Shown: piece by piece, positions 49,181-59,275 of the stretch
How the letters are laid out: each line of letters opens with the position of its first letter
How positions within the stretch are numbered: position 1 is the first letter of the stretch
Assembly: GCA_029936675.1 (NCBI GenBank)
Contig: JAPYSB010000009.1
Span: 1-64,000, forward strand
Direction of reading: 5' to 3'
Source of the DNA: Dehalococcoidia bacterium
GTDB lineage: Bacteria; Chloroflexota; Dehalococcoidia; Lucifugimonadales; UBA826
DNA length: 64,000 bases
Notes under the pieces: model-generated
Told to the model about the DNA's origin: nothing
What the model saw: only the letters and a program-made list of their open reading frames with translations
Databases searched by the model: none
Position numbers and translations under genes: made by a program

Positions 49181-51712
49181 CTATTCCGCTAACAGTTCCG
49201 ACTGACGTTTCATCCTATTAGAATGCTCGCTCGCGAATTTGGCAACCGATTGAAAAATTGTATCGGGGTCCAACCTCGCCTCTTTCAAAACTTCACCTTC
49301 GGACCCTCCAGTTAACCACATATCATCGTGATCCGAGACTAATGAATACTCTTCCGTTAGGGGCCCGACCCCTGTGACAGGCCACATTCTTTTGGTTCCG
49401 GTACTTATGATCATCATATTGTACTTGGCCGAAGCAGGTAGCACATGATCCTTATATTCTTGAGATTGCCGATTAAATAGCTCTTCTGAAACAGCGGATA
49501 TTATACGGACGTTATGACCTTCGGATTCAATCTGTTCCATTTGATTTACCAAATTACTAGTGCATGAAGAGCCTTGTACTACAACATAACCTTCCTTGGG
49601 TTTAGATGTATCAAAATCCTTCAATATATAAAAACCCTTGGCCGCAGCTTTGATGTCCTGATCAGCCAATTTACTTCTATCTACCACCGGAAAATCTGGC
49701 CTTGCTACCTCTAAAACTATGACTCCCACTTTAGGATCTCTAGCTGCTATTTCTGCCGCTGCCAGATATCCTGGGGCGACATCGTTATAGTCCCAGAAAT
49801 TAAGGTTTATCACTTGACCTCTTGGGAACAGTTTCCATACTTGTGGAGAAAATATGCCAAAGTGTGTGCGGGCATCGGCTGCAGTTTCAGGGCCAGAGTG
49901 CCCTGCAAGAATATTCAAAACTCCTAATCTGAAGGGGCTATCTTGGTTTTGCTGGCTCCAGACTCTCACCGGCAAGTACATAAGTGGTGTAAAAGCACCA
50001 TAAGTACCACTCAGTGCCCAAACTCCCGAATGTTTTCTAGGGTCAAGTGAAGCTGATTGGCTCACTAATCCAATTGCCGTTGATACATTGCCAGCCTCCT
50101 GTATTGCAGATCGGAGGCGAACCCCAGCCGGATTTGTGAGTGGGTCAAATTCTCCCCATATTGAGCCTTTCTCAACGTTGATAGAGTCAGCAAGATCAGC
50201 GGCCGCTAAGACTAGCCTATTATCTGTCACGTAATTGACCCATTTAACGATTTCCGATATAGCCCTCCTGCTTCCCTTAGGAACTCCAGGTTCCTCAAAC
50301 ATTTTAATTTCTAGCTCTTTCTTTTCTCCCGAAACGGGGTTTGTTGCAGTTACTGTCTGTGGTTCCAGCGAAAGGGTCCTATAGTCTAATCTTTCATCCA
50401 GAAAAGGATCGATGCTTGTATCGACTCGGGTTGGAATTTGATCCTTCACTTGCTCCCCGATTTTCACCAACCTGTCAGCTACCCAATCCCCTAAACCATT
50501 CTCATCCAACACTGACATTACAATATCAATATTCTCTTTATACTGAATCAAGCGTTCTCTTTCATCCGAAATTGGTCCATCTGAAATACCTTTAAATTTC
50601 ACATCAAATCGATTTTCGAAGGTCGCTGCAAGAGCCAAGAAATATTCGGAATTCATTGCGAAAGTGTAAGGGTGGCTTTGAAAACTTGTAATCTGGTTCC
50701 CATATCCTGGTATTTGTCCATTTTCCGCGCCAGGCCACCAGCCTTTGGTAGTCTTTCCTATTAAGATCATCGGTCTACGGTCAGAAGGGTCAGTATCCTC
50801 CATGGCTTTGAATGCCGCCACTACCTGGCCCATATCATTAGCATCATCTACAGAAAATACATTCCAGCCATATGAAGTCCATTGATCTACGATCCTATAG
50901 GATTCGTATTGAGGCTGTATAACTCCACCAATTAATTCATCGTCAATCCCAGCGTTGTTGTAAGACATAAGAATCCTCAGTCTTTTCCCGACTTGTTGGG
51001 CAACCGCTTGGGTCTTCATCTCTTGCGAATGACCAGATGTCATTGCAAACTCACCCTCCACTGCCATCACTTTCGGTGATTCGGAAGCACCTATAATATC
51101 CCAGAATGTAGCTTTACCCGCAGCTGTAGCAATCCCTATTCCAGAAGGCCCTCCATTCACATCATTGGTCACGTCTGTACTCTCAGAATGTCCCGACAAT
51201 GCACGTATACCTCTCACCTTAGCCTGTGCCATCGCTGGATGTTCAACCAGCCCATTTTGTTTAAGAATGGTTTGCATTCCCTGGTTAGATCTTCTAAATC
51301 CTAGGCAATCAATTGGAAGTAATGTTTGGCTGTAATCTGCCAGATATTTCTTATCTCCAGTGTTTTGGTATTTCTTGTATAAGGCCTCCCCTAAGACCAT
51401 CCAAAGAGCGTATGTAACTGGAGCATTATGTCCTCCGGCCAGCATGAACTTGTCTGAATAGGGATGCTTCGGCCTTCGATAATCGTATTTAAGGCCACCT
51501 AATTCGGGGCCAATTAAGTGAGTGGCAACCGTATAAGGTGTGTAGGCCAACGGCCCGCCAAAATGACCTGTCTGGCAATAGTTACCCATCATAACTAATG
51601 TCATGGCTGTCACAAATGCCACATCATCTAGATGTTGTCTATCGAAATCGGGCAGAGTCACTTCACGGGCATCAAGAATTGATGACAAGGTGACCGTGTT
51701 TACTTTAGGCAT
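49181..51712 (-). CDS. transketolase/pyruvate-dehydrogenase-E1-like TPP enzyme
   Basis: An 843-residue protein with the transketolase-superfamily layout. The N-terminal TPP domain has GGHNAPVTYAL and, where GDGE is usual, VEGEFAMTSGHSQE followed by SYNNAGID. A pyrimidine-binding domain (about 500-690) and a C-terminal domain follow. It is nearest in layout to single-chain E1 (AceE) and phosphoketolase-sized enzymes, but no substrate can be named. The start ATG at 51712 has only a weak ribosome site. The neighbouring amidase is on the same strand 173 bp away, and the spacer holds no clear signal. Confidence 0.78.
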   Translation of the reverse strand: MPKVNTVTLSSILDAREVTLPDFDRQHLDDVAFVTAMTLVMMGNYCQTGHFGGPLAYTPYTVATHLIGPELGGLKYDYRRPKHPYSDKFMLAGGHNAPVTYALWMVLGEALYKKYQNTGDKKYLADYSQTLLPIDCLGFRRSNQGMQTILKQNGLVEHPAMAQAKVRGIRALSGHSESTDVTNDVNGGPSGIGIATAAGKATFWDIIGASESPKVMAVEGEFAMTSGHSQEMKTQAVAQQVGKRLRILMSYNNAGIDDELIGGVIQPQYESYRIVDQWTSYGWNVFSVDDANDMGQVVAAFKAMEDTDPSDRRPMILIGKTTKGWWPGAENGQIPGYGNQITSFQSHPYTFAMNSEYFLALAATFENRFDVKFKGISDGPISDERERLIQYKENIDIVMSVLDENGLGDWVADRLVKIGEQVKDQIPTRVDTSIDPFLDERLDYRTLSLEPQTVTATNPVSGEKKELEIKMFEEPGVPKGSRRAISEIVKWVNYVTDNRLVLAAADLADSINVEKGSIWGEFDPLTNPAGVRLRSAIQEAGNVSTAIGLVSQSASLDPRKHSGVWALSGTYGAFTPLMYLPVRVWSQQNQDSPFRLGVLNILAGHSGPETAADARTHFGIFSPQVWKLFPRGQVINLNFWDYNDVAPGYLAAAEIAARDPKVGVIVLEVARPDFPVVDRSKLADQDIKAAAKGFYILKDFDTSKPKEGYVVVQGSSCTSNLVNQMEQIESEGHNVRIISAVSEELFNRQSQEYKDHVLPASAKYNMMIISTGTKRMWPVTGVGPLTEEYSLVSDHDDMWLTGGSEGEVLKEARLDPDTIFQSVAKFASEHSNRMKRQSELLAE

Positions 51713-51885
51713 GTGCTAAATACGTCCTATTTATTATTTACCGTCAAATTACACGTCATGTCTTCCACAATGAAAAATATACCTGTAGCGAGTCCAGCAG
51801 ATATATTTTTTAACCAGAAAGGCAAAAACCGGCTAGTGAATCTTATTGGAGGTAAGTGTTTCAGTCAACCAAAAAAGCCTAACAA

Positions 51886-53295
51886 TTAGCCTTGTAGATC
51901 AGGATGGAAATCTGTAAGGCCCAAGCTCTTTTCATAGGTCCGAGCGATTCTGCAAAGCATCGATTCCGATAAAGGATGTCCTGACACTTGAACACTGAGT
52001 GGAAGCCCCTCCTCATTGAGCCCAGACGGGGCAGATACCGTAGGGTAGCCATTGTAATCGAAGGGAACCGTAAATCTTTGGAAGGATGTCCCTCTCCTAT
52101 CATCCATAGGTCCATAACTTATGGAATCATCAACATAGTGAGGAGGCCTTATTACCGTGGGAGATATCATTGCATCTATGCCGACAAAGGATTTTCTTAA
52201 CTTGCCATTGCACAAGGCTCGCTGGCGAGATGCATCTATATATTCTTGACTAGTCACAGATAAACCATGTTCTAACCACCCTTTGAACCACAAGCCATAT
52301 TCTAATGCTCTTTCTGGGAAGAAGGAGGAATGAGCATTCAAGGCCTCAGCGGTACATAGCGTTTTCCAAGCGGGAAGGAAGGAATCAATGTCATCTAGTT
52401 CAATATTTTTTATTGTGGCACCATGGTGCTGCAAAATTTCTAAAACATTTCGAGTGGCTTTAATGACCTCTCCATCCACCCCTTCCTCTGAATAGTGTTC
52501 TGAATAACCTATCGTTACACCATCTAAATTCGTATTCTCAATATCGTTAAAATTCAGGGCCATAGCCGGAACCGTAGTTAAATCATTTTCATCAATTCCG
52601 GAAATCGCAGCCAGTATTAGGGCTGCATCTCTAACATCACGGGTCATAGGACCCACATGGTCAAGTGTCTGTGCTAAATCTAGGACGCCGAATCGGCTTA
52701 CACGCCCGTAAGTCGGTTTAATTCCAACCAGTCCGCATGCCGACGAGGGAAACCTAATAGATCCTCCAGTGTCACTACCAAGGGAACCCGTGCAAAGGCC
52801 CAAGGCTGTGGCTACTCCAGACCCACTTGACGATGAACCAGCCCATTTGTCGGTATCCCAAGGGTTTTTAGGTATAGATCTTTTGGGGTTGTATCCTCCC
52901 ATGGCTCCTTCAGTTAGGTTCAATTTACCTAAAATAACCGCCCCCGCAGTCTTTAATCGTGAAACAACAGTCGAATCATAGTCAGGAATGTTTTCTTCAA
53001 GAACAGCTGTACCTCCCATAGTTCTAACCCCTTTCGTGTAACACAAATCCTTAACTGCTACGGGAATGCCATGTAATGGCCCACGTATTTGCCCATCTCG
53101 CAGTTCCTTAGATAATGTTTCAGCTTGTTCAAGAGCCTGATCTGCCATAACAGTTGCGTAACTTAAATAGCTGGAATCCAAAGAATCCATTCTTGCGAGA
53201 AAATGCTGAACTACACTAACCGGCGTCTCTTCACCACCAAGGTATAACTCAGTGATTTCTTGAATGTTTTGATAATGAATCGGTGATTTAATCAC
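51886..53295 (-). CDS. amidase signature family hydrolase
   Basis: An amidase of the GatA-like family, 469 residues from GTG at 53295. The Ser-cisSer-Lys triad is visible as VAVKDLCY (Lys), the GSSSSGSG loop and GSDTGGSIR (nucleophile). It hydrolyses amides, but the full GatCAB partners are not here. A longer frame back to 53337 overlaps the 64-residue gene; GTG at 53295 lies four bases after that gene's stop, a typical operon junction. The C-terminal VSAPSGLNEEGLPLSVQV matches non-Gat amidases. Confidence 0.9.
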   Translation of the reverse strand: MIKSPIHYQNIQEITELYLGGEETPVSVVQHFLARMDSLDSSYLSYATVMADQALEQAETLSKELRDGQIRGPLHGIPVAVKDLCYTKGVRTMGGTAVLEENIPDYDSTVVSRLKTAGAVILGKLNLTEGAMGGYNPKRSIPKNPWDTDKWAGSSSSGSGVATALGLCTGSLGSDTGGSIRFPSSACGLVGIKPTYGRVSRFGVLDLAQTLDHVGPMTRDVRDAALILAAISGIDENDLTTVPAMALNFNDIENTNLDGVTIGYSEHYSEEGVDGEVIKATRNVLEILQHHGATIKNIELDDIDSFLPAWKTLCTAEALNAHSSFFPERALEYGLWFKGWLEHGLSVTSQEYIDASRQRALCNGKLRKSFVGIDAMISPTVIRPPHYVDDSISYGPMDDRRGTSFQRFTVPFDYNGYPTVSAPSGLNEEGLPLSVQVSGHPLSESMLCRIARTYEKSLGLTDFHPDLQG

Positions 53296-53299
53296 ATTT

Positions 53300-53494
53300 T
53301 TACCCGCAGTGTCGGCATCTCGCGTTTTCACTCGCAAATATCAATTGGGCATCGAGTTCTTCCATCGCATAGTCTATCAGGATGCGAAGGGCTTTCGAAT
53401 CATCCGGCAACCCAAACTCGGCGGTTTGCTCAGTGAGCCATTCGGCTTGATCGGTTTCAATGGTCGCGGCCAAGTCTGTCTTTTCATGAGCCAT
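53300..53494 (-). CDS. 64-residue conserved-type protein with C-terminal CxxC
   Basis: ATG at 53494 has AGAGAGG upstream. The protein has a helical middle (DDSKALRILIDYAMEELDA) and ends RCRHCG, with cysteines spaced CxxC. The KALRILIDYAME region resembles a ribbon-helix-helix or antitoxin-like segment, which is a guess. It is directly upstream of the amidase (4-bp gap) and probably co-transcribed. Though overlooked by simple gene finders because of an overlapping longer frame, its ribosome site and junction support it. Confidence 0.68.
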   Translation of the reverse strand: MAHEKTDLAATIETDQAEWLTEQTAEFGLPDDSKALRILIDYAMEELDAQLIFASENARCRHCG

Positions 53495-53617
53495 AATTTC
53501 CTCTCTGTTTCAATTTGACCTATTATAACCGGAAGGAGCAAACCATTTAAGGCTGCTCATAGATCAATAGAGAGAGCTCTATAATGTATGGTCACGAGAG
53601 ACATAAGGAGGCATCAA

Positions 53618-54649
53618 ATGTCGAACGAAGATCAAAATTGGGAATTCGGGGTAAGGGATGACGGTCATTCTATCGTTAGCGAGACTGATACAGCACCGGC
53701 TGTATTAGGGGAAGGGAATTTTCGTTACCAAGTTTCGGGGCAAAATTGGGGTACTCTACCTGAAGGGTGGGTGTATAAAGAAGCTACAGCAGTAGATGTC
53801 GATTCCAAAGACAGGGTGTATGTTTTCAATAGAGGAACCACACCAATGATTGTATTCGACCCAGAGGGAAACGTCATCGATACGTGGGGAGATGGTGTAT
53901 TTTCAAATCCACACGGCGTCACAGTCGGGCCCGATGATGAAGTGTACTGTGTAGACAATGGAGACCATACTGTCAGGAAATTTACATCAGATGGAAAATT
54001 ACTTTTAACCGTCGGAACTCCTGGTAAATCAGCAGCGCCTATGAGCGGCATACCTTTCGCCAGACCTACCCATGTTGCCATCGAGCCCAATACAGGTAAT
54101 TTCTATGTAGCAGACGGCTATACAAATGCTAGTGTTCATAAATTCTCACCTGACGGTGAATTATTGCTTTCATGGGGGGAATCCGGAACTAATCCTGGGC
54201 AGTTCAATATTGTCCACGGGGTCAACGTAGATTCAAATGGCTGGGTCTATATAGCCGATAGAGAAAATCACCGAATCCAGGTATTTGATAGCAATGGAAA
54301 TTTCGAGACCCAGTGGGTAAATTTATCGCGAACCGCGATAAGCACCATCGATTCTGGCACTGGTGAAGAGTTGATGTACGTGGGTGAATATTTTGCAGGT
54401 ATCGGATCAAACGACATGGGCACAGACCTAGGCCCAAGAATCTCAGTTCTTAATTTAAAGGGCGAGGTTCAAGCTCGAATCGGAAGGCAAAGCTATGGTG
54501 AGCAAAGCGGTAGATTTTTCTCACCACATGGCATTGCGGTTGACTCTAAAGGCGATATTTATGTGGCTGAAGTTTCATGGAGTGATTACGGCAGTAGTAT
54601 GGATCCGCCAAGAGAGTTGCGATCAATGCAAAAGCTTGTCAAAGTTTAA
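53618..54649 (+). CDS. NHL-repeat beta-propeller protein
   Basis: A 343-residue propeller with about six NHL-type blades (repeated HGVTVGPDDEVYCVD, VAIEPNTGNFYVADG, NVDSNGWVYIADRENHRIQVF). It resembles peptidyl-alpha-hydroxyglycine alpha-amidating lyase-like and SMP-30-like proteins, which bind metals and hydrolyse or split small molecules. No signal peptide. ATG at 53618 has AAGGAGG; the longer frame from 53588 is rejected. Convergent with the dehydratase, so a joint role in sugar-acid breakdown is possible but unproven. Confidence 0.82.
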   Translation: MSNEDQNWEFGVRDDGHSIVSETDTAPAVLGEGNFRYQVSGQNWGTLPEGWVYKEATAVDVDSKDRVYVFNRGTTPMIVFDPEGNVIDTWGDGVFSNPHGVTVGPDDEVYCVDNGDHTVRKFTSDGKLLLTVGTPGKSAAPMSGIPFARPTHVAIEPNTGNFYVADGYTNASVHKFSPDGELLLSWGESGTNPGQFNIVHGVNVDSNGWVYIADRENHRIQVFDSNGNFETQWVNLSRTAISTIDSGTGEELMYVGEYFAGIGSNDMGTDLGPRISVLNLKGEVQARIGRQSYGEQSGRFFSPHGIAVDSKGDIYVAEVSWSDYGSSMDPPRELRSMQKLVKV

Positions 54650-54700
54650 TTCTGTCTTCCGGGTCCTAAATAATCGGACCCGGATTGCCCCTGATAGAGA

Positions 54701-56698
54701 TTAAATATTTTCTAAGACAGCCTGGCCTGCTTCCAAAGTTTTTACAATATCATCCACATCAAAAACACATCCTCCCCATGTTCCTCCAGAAGCGGATTGT
54801 AGTGCAGCCCAAAGTCTTGTATCTTCCGGCAATTTAGGATGAGGTGACAAATCCCCGGGAATCGGTCTTTTAGAAAGTTCTTTATCGCCCCAATCAGGCC
54901 CCATATCATTACCTAATTCACCAACGAGATTTATACTCCCAATTAGGTTAATACGGTCAATTATAATCTCGATTTGATCCCCATCTTTCAATTTTGCGAT
55001 CGGACCGCCTGCCAGAGCTTCCGGTCCCACGTGTCCTATACAAGCGCCAGTGGACACCCCGGAAAATCTGGCATCTGTTATCAAGGCAACATGTTTACCG
55101 TAGGAAAGATGTTTTAATGCGGCGGTGATTTGATAGAGTTCTTCCATACCGGTACCTTGGGGTCCTGCGCATTTCACAACCATAATATCTCCGGCCTGGA
55201 TTTTCGATTTATCATCAGTGCTTTTGATTGCCTTTATGGCCTCATTTTCAGAAGAGAAAACCCTGGCAGGTCCAGTTTTTCTGTATATCCCGTCTTTATC
55301 CACCACCGATGGGTCTATTGCCGTGCTTTTGATTACGGAGCCCTGAGGGGCAATGTTCCCCATTGGAAAAGTAACCGTACTTGTTAAGCCCCTTTTCTTT
55401 GCATCCTCAGGGGTCATGATCACATGATCCGGATTTACAGAATTGATTTCTGACAGTCTTTTTCTAACATCATGCCTCCTTTCAGAATCTTCCCACCAAT
55501 CCAGGTTTTCTCCTAAATTTTGGCCCGTTACTGTTTTGACATTAGTGTCCAATAGACCCATGGCACGAAGATGCAGCATCACCTCTGGCACTCCACCTGC
55601 AGTATAAAGTTCCGAAGTTGGAAACCCTACTGGCCCATTTGGAAGGACATCGACTATTCTAGGAGTGTTTTTATTTACCATGTTCCAATCATCGACAGTC
55701 ATCCTAGTCCTACCCGCAGCATGAGCTATTGCGGGAAGATGCAACAAAAGGTTAGTAGACCCTCCGCAAGCAGCATGTACAACCATGGCATTCCTAAGGG
55801 CGGCGTCAGTGATAATGTCAGAGGACAATGTGTTTTCGGATTCCATGAGCAGCAATGCTCTTGCGCTACGTTGGGCCACATTTTTCCAAGCAGTTGTACC
55901 CGACGGGCATAAAGCACTGTGGGGAATAGCTAGTCCCAATGATTCAGCTATAACTTGTGATGTTCCCGCTGTACCAAGAAAGTGGCATCCCCCTCCAGGT
56001 GAAGCGCAAGCCTTACAGCCAACGTCCTGAGCATAGTCCAATGTCACTTCCCCTTGAGCAAACCTTGCCCCAATGGACTGGATCATTCCAGTATCTTCTC
56101 CTTCACGGACAGCCAAGGTCGAACCTCCCGGGACCACAACTACTGGCAAATCCCTAAGTCCCGCCAACGCCATCATCATTGCTGGAAGCCCTTTGTCGCA
56201 AGATGCAATCCCTAAAATACCTTTGGCCGTTGGCAAGGATCGAGCCTGCCTCCTAAAAACCTGCGCCGCGTCATTCCTGTATGGAAGTGAATCCATCATT
56301 CCCGTGGTACCCTGCGTGCGTCCATCACATGGATCCGAGCACATGAGGGAAAATGGGATTGTCTTGGCAAGTTTAAATTCCCGAGCCGCAGCTTCGACCT
56401 GCAATGCTAATTCAAAGTGGCCGGTGTGAAGGCCAAGGGCAATTGGTGAGCCATCTTGATCTCTTAGTCCACCTGAAGTCGACAAAATCAAAAAATGTTT
56501 TCTCAACAATTCGGCCGGGTTCCAGCCCATCCCAGCATTTTGGCTCATACCGAAATGAAACCCACTTGATTCATTAACAAGAATCTCTTCTGTAAACGGT
56601 AAAGTCCCCGAAGGTCCATCAGAATGGGTATCGAAAGCCCAGGTGGAATCTTTTGGATCTATAACGTCACCAATACTAAAAGATGTTTGATCTGCCAT
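54701..56698 (-). CDS. IlvD/Edd family dehydratase, YjhG/YagF (D-xylonate dehydratase) type
   Basis: A 665-residue iron-sulfur dehydratase, about 100 residues longer than IlvD and matching the YjhG/YagF branch whose E. coli members dehydrate D-xylonate. [54 protein letters not shown] and the C-terminal [17 protein letters not shown] are all present. Cysteines for the cluster are in the first three. ATG at 56698. Its natural substrate could be another sugar acid. No aldolase partner is adjacent, though the HpcH-type aldolase at 4671 handles related keto acids. Confidence 0.88.
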   Translation of the reverse strand: MADQTSFSIGDVIDPKDSTWAFDTHSDGPSGTLPFTEEILVNESSGFHFGMSQNAGMGWNPAELLRKHFLILSTSGGLRDQDGSPIALGLHTGHFELALQVEAAAREFKLAKTIPFSLMCSDPCDGRTQGTTGMMDSLPYRNDAAQVFRRQARSLPTAKGILGIASCDKGLPAMMMALAGLRDLPVVVVPGGSTLAVREGEDTGMIQSIGARFAQGEVTLDYAQDVGCKACASPGGGCHFLGTAGTSQVIAESLGLAIPHSALCPSGTTAWKNVAQRSARALLLMESENTLSSDIITDAALRNAMVVHAACGGSTNLLLHLPAIAHAAGRTRMTVDDWNMVNKNTPRIVDVLPNGPVGFPTSELYTAGGVPEVMLHLRAMGLLDTNVKTVTGQNLGENLDWWEDSERRHDVRKRLSEINSVNPDHVIMTPEDAKKRGLTSTVTFPMGNIAPQGSVIKSTAIDPSVVDKDGIYRKTGPARVFSSENEAIKAIKSTDDKSKIQAGDIMVVKCAGPQGTGMEELYQITAALKHLSYGKHVALITDARFSGVSTGACIGHVGPEALAGGPIAKLKDGDQIEIIIDRINLIGSINLVGELGNDMGPDWGDKELSKRPIPGDLSPHPKLPEDTRLWAALQSASGGTWGGCVFDVDDIVKTLEAGQAVLENI

Positions 56699-56785
56699 TT
56701 GAACTCCTCCGCAAGATTAGTTTGAGCGAATAGTGTACCAATTCAGTTATTATTAATTGAATATACAACTAGAGGTGTTAGTTAG

Positions 56786-57562
56786 TTGGAAACTCCAAAA
56801 CATATCGTCGGTGTTCAACATGGCTGGAATTTAATGTCTGCTAATTACCAGTCTGAAAGCGATATATCAGTAGACGAGGTGCATTATGCACCTTTGTCCT
56901 ATGGGGAAAATTCTTTGAATTTATTAGACGATGTTACTGGTAAAAATTTAGTGGAGCTTGGTAGCGGTGGTTCACAGAATGCGATGGCTTTAGCAAAATT
57001 GGGAGCAAGGGTAACTGCTGTAGATTTTTCGCCCAGTCAATTATCACATGCCGTTTCTGAATCGGTAAAACAAAAAACAACCATAGATTTTCTTCAAGCC
57101 GATATTCAAAATCTAACCTACTTTCGGGATAGGACATTCGACGGTATAATTTCCGTTTTTGCCCTAGAATTTATAGAACACCTTGATGTTTTTTTCAGTG
57201 AATGCAACCGAATTCTTAAAAAAGGGGGGCAATTAATATTGAGCACCACGCACCCTCTTGGGGCTTTCGAATGGGATGCTGATACAAGTACATTGAACGT
57301 CACCGATTACTTTAACCCCCCTGTGGAGATGTGGAAGGAGGATGATCAAGAGTATTTTGGAGTAACTTATTTCAGAACCGTAGAAGAGCTGTTTACCAAC
57401 GTTGTCGATAACGGATTTACAGTAAAAGTGCTCCTTGAGCCAAAACCACTAGAATTTGATAAAGAGCACCTCAGCCCATATAAAGGTAACTACTGGACCG
57501 AATATAGAGATAGGGTAAATTCAGTACCCTTTGCCATCGTAATTAAGGCGCTTAAACAATAA
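56786..57562 (+). CDS. class I SAM-dependent methyltransferase
   Basis: A 258-residue methyltransferase with the SAM loop VELGSGGSQNAMALAKLGARVTAVDFS, a TFDGIISVFALEFIEHL segment and ILKKGGQLILSTTHP. The family resembles small-molecule or ubiquinone-type methyltransferases; the substrate is unknown. TTG at 56786 is preceded by AGAGGTG at a good distance. It converges on thiS with a 12-bp gap. Confidence 0.84.
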   Translation: METPKHIVGVQHGWNLMSANYQSESDISVDEVHYAPLSYGENSLNLLDDVTGKNLVELGSGGSQNAMALAKLGARVTAVDFSPSQLSHAVSESVKQKTTIDFLQADIQNLTYFRDRTFDGIISVFALEFIEHLDVFFSECNRILKKGGQLILSTTHPLGAFEWDADTSTLNVTDYFNPPVEMWKEDDQEYFGVTYFRTVEELFTNVVDNGFTVKVLLEPKPLEFDKEHLSPYKGNYWTEYRDRVNSVPFAIVIKALKQ

Positions 57563-57574
57563 ATCGAATTCCTT

Positions 57575-57781
57575 CTAACCACCCCCGCCTATAGCTCTCA
57601 CGATTTCAAGTGAATCACCTTCATTCAGGATTATTTCTTCATATCTTTCACGAGAAAGAACCTCCCCATTGAAAGCTATTGCAATTGCTTTCCTTCCAGT
57701 AAGTCCCAAATCATCAATCAGTGCAGTCAGAGATGACCCTGAATTGATTTCGTGGATTTTGCCATTGAGGTTGATATTCAT
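57575..57781 (-). CDS. thiS: thiamine biosynthesis sulfur carrier ThiS
   Basis: A 68-residue ubiquitin-like carrier whose C-terminal GG is adenylated and thiocarboxylated to donate sulfur for the thiazole. It ends RAIGGGG. The N-terminal MNINLNGKIHEI strand and the VLSRERYEEI region fit ThiS. ATG at 57781. It is the last gene of the thiG-thiE-thiS operon. No ThiF or ThiI is in the window. Confidence 0.9.
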   Translation of the reverse strand: MNINLNGKIHEINSGSSLTALIDDLGLTGRKAIAIAFNGEVLSRERYEEIILNEGDSLEIVRAIGGGG

Positions 57782-57792
57782 TGGGTCAAACT

Positions 57793-58422
57793 TTAAATGG
57801 TACTTATATTTTCTAAAATTATCTGGGATTCCAACCTAGGGTCATCAGCCTCAGAAATCGCTCCAATGACTGCAACACCTGAAGCCCCAGAATCAATCAC
57901 TTTTTGACAATTTTGACTCGATATCCCGCCAATACCTATTAGAGGAACCGATACCTTTCTACTTATATCCTCTATTATCTTAGTCCCGCTAGATCGCCCT
58001 TGAGGGTGGGATTTAGATGGAAATAAAGTGCCAACAATCAAATAATCGATACCTTCTGACGCAGCTTTTGTAGCCATTTCTAGGCTATGCACTGACTTAC
58101 CGAGTATAAAACTCTTCTTCAATTTTTCACTATCTGCATCAAAAACATGTTTTTCAGGAAAATGGATGCCATCAGCTCTGACTTTCTTTGCCAAATCAAC
58201 ATCTCCATTTACAATAAAAAGAGCTTTATTCTCAGTTATTTCTCTCAACTTAACCGCAACATGCAACCTATCAGCTTCTTGCATATCTCTATCCCGAAAT
58301 TGAATCATGTTCGTTCCACCTTCAACTGCCTGTCTAACCACGGCTTCTAAACCTCTTCGAGACGTGCGATTCCTATTAGTTACCAGACATAGTAGTGGAC
58401 TTCTTTGGATATCGATAATCAC
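57793..58422 (-). CDS. thiE: thiamine-phosphate synthase
   Basis: A 209-residue TIM barrel that joins the pyrimidine diphosphate and thiazole phosphate to make thiamine phosphate. MIQFRDRDMQEADRL, KVRADGIHFPEKHV, IVGTLFPSKSHPQGRSSGT and LIGIGGIS with GVAVIGAIS are family marks. ATG at 58422 is three bases after the thiG stop. ThiS follows after 11 bp. Confidence 0.94.
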   Translation of the reverse strand: MIIDIQRSPLLCLVTNRNRTSRRGLEAVVRQAVEGGTNMIQFRDRDMQEADRLHVAVKLREITENKALFIVNGDVDLAKKVRADGIHFPEKHVFDADSEKLKKSFILGKSVHSLEMATKAASEGIDYLIVGTLFPSKSHPQGRSSGTKIIEDISRKVSVPLIGIGGISSQNCQKVIDSGASGVAVIGAISEADDPRLESQIILENISTI

Positions 58423-58425
58423 CTT

Positions 58426-59199
58426 CTAACCAGAATTTACCCCTGCACCGGGGCTGCTTGATATTGCCCCTCTTCTATCAATTCGGCCTGCCAGAAAGGC
58501 CTTACGGCCGGCAGCCACTCCTAATTTGAAAGATTCTCCCATTGCCGCAGGATCGTTAGCTTGAGCAATGGCCGTATTTACTAATACAGCGTCCGCCCCT
58601 GCTTCTAATGCTTTAGATGCATCAGAAGGAACAGCCAAACCTGCGTCTACCACCACAGGAACCTCCACATCGCTAATAATCATTTCAATTTCTTCCATGG
58701 TCAATATACCTTGCCCTGAGCCAATAGTTGACCCCAAAGGCATTACTGTTGCACACCCCAGTTCAGCTAATCTATGGGCCAGCACCGGATCTGCATGAAT
58801 ATAAGGCAGCACATCAAATCCATCCTTGATCAGTTCTTTCGCAGCATCGTAAGTCCCAATTGGGTCTGGTAGTAAATGGCTAATATCAGGAATAACTTCA
58901 AGCTTGACCCAGGAAGAACCTGTCACTTCTCGGGCTAACCGAGCCGTCAGTACGGCTTCTTCTGAAGTTTTACTGCCGGCAGTATTCGGTAAAATTGTGT
59001 AGTTATCCCAATCGAAATAGTCCAAAATGGTTTTTTCATTAACATCTTGTAAATTCAGCCTACCTATAGCCACGGTTATTATCTGTGCACCGGAGGCTCT
59101 CACTGAATCTATCATTTCCTGCATAGTTCTATGGCGCCCGGTCCCGACCATCAGCCTGGAGCTAAATTCCTTACCTGCTATAACTAAAGGATCTTCCAT
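58426..59199 (-). CDS. thiG: thiazole synthase
   Basis: A 257-residue barrel that builds the thiazole of thiamine from DXP, dehydroglycine and ThiS thiocarboxylate. LMVGTGRHRT near residues 16-25, the Schiff-base lysine K99 in WVKLEVI, MPLGSTIGSGQG, and VVVDAGLAVPSDASKALEAGADAVLVNTAI are diagnostic. ATG at 59199. First gene of the thi operon, immediately downstream of the TPP riboswitch. The glycine oxidase or ThiH partner is not in the window. Confidence 0.95.
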   Translation of the reverse strand: MEDPLVIAGKEFSSRLMVGTGRHRTMQEMIDSVRASGAQIITVAIGRLNLQDVNEKTILDYFDWDNYTILPNTAGSKTSEEAVLTARLAREVTGSSWVKLEVIPDISHLLPDPIGTYDAAKELIKDGFDVLPYIHADPVLAHRLAELGCATVMPLGSTIGSGQGILTMEEIEMIISDVEVPVVVDAGLAVPSDASKALEAGADAVLVNTAIAQANDPAAMGESFKLGVAAGRKAFLAGRIDRRGAISSSPGAGVNSG

Positions 59200-59233
59200 T
59201 TAATATCTCCTTGGTCATCTAAATTATTCAGAC

Positions 59234-59259
59234 AAAAAAAATCACCCATGGAGGGTGAT
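59234..59259 (-). terminator. riboswitch expression-platform terminator
   Basis: On the minus strand ATCACCC, loop TCCAT, GGGTGAT is a 7-bp stem followed by eight T's. It lies between the TPP aptamer and thiG, the arrangement of a transcription-attenuating riboswitch. Confidence 0.88.
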
Positions 59260-59275
59260 CCGAGATTTGATCCAT

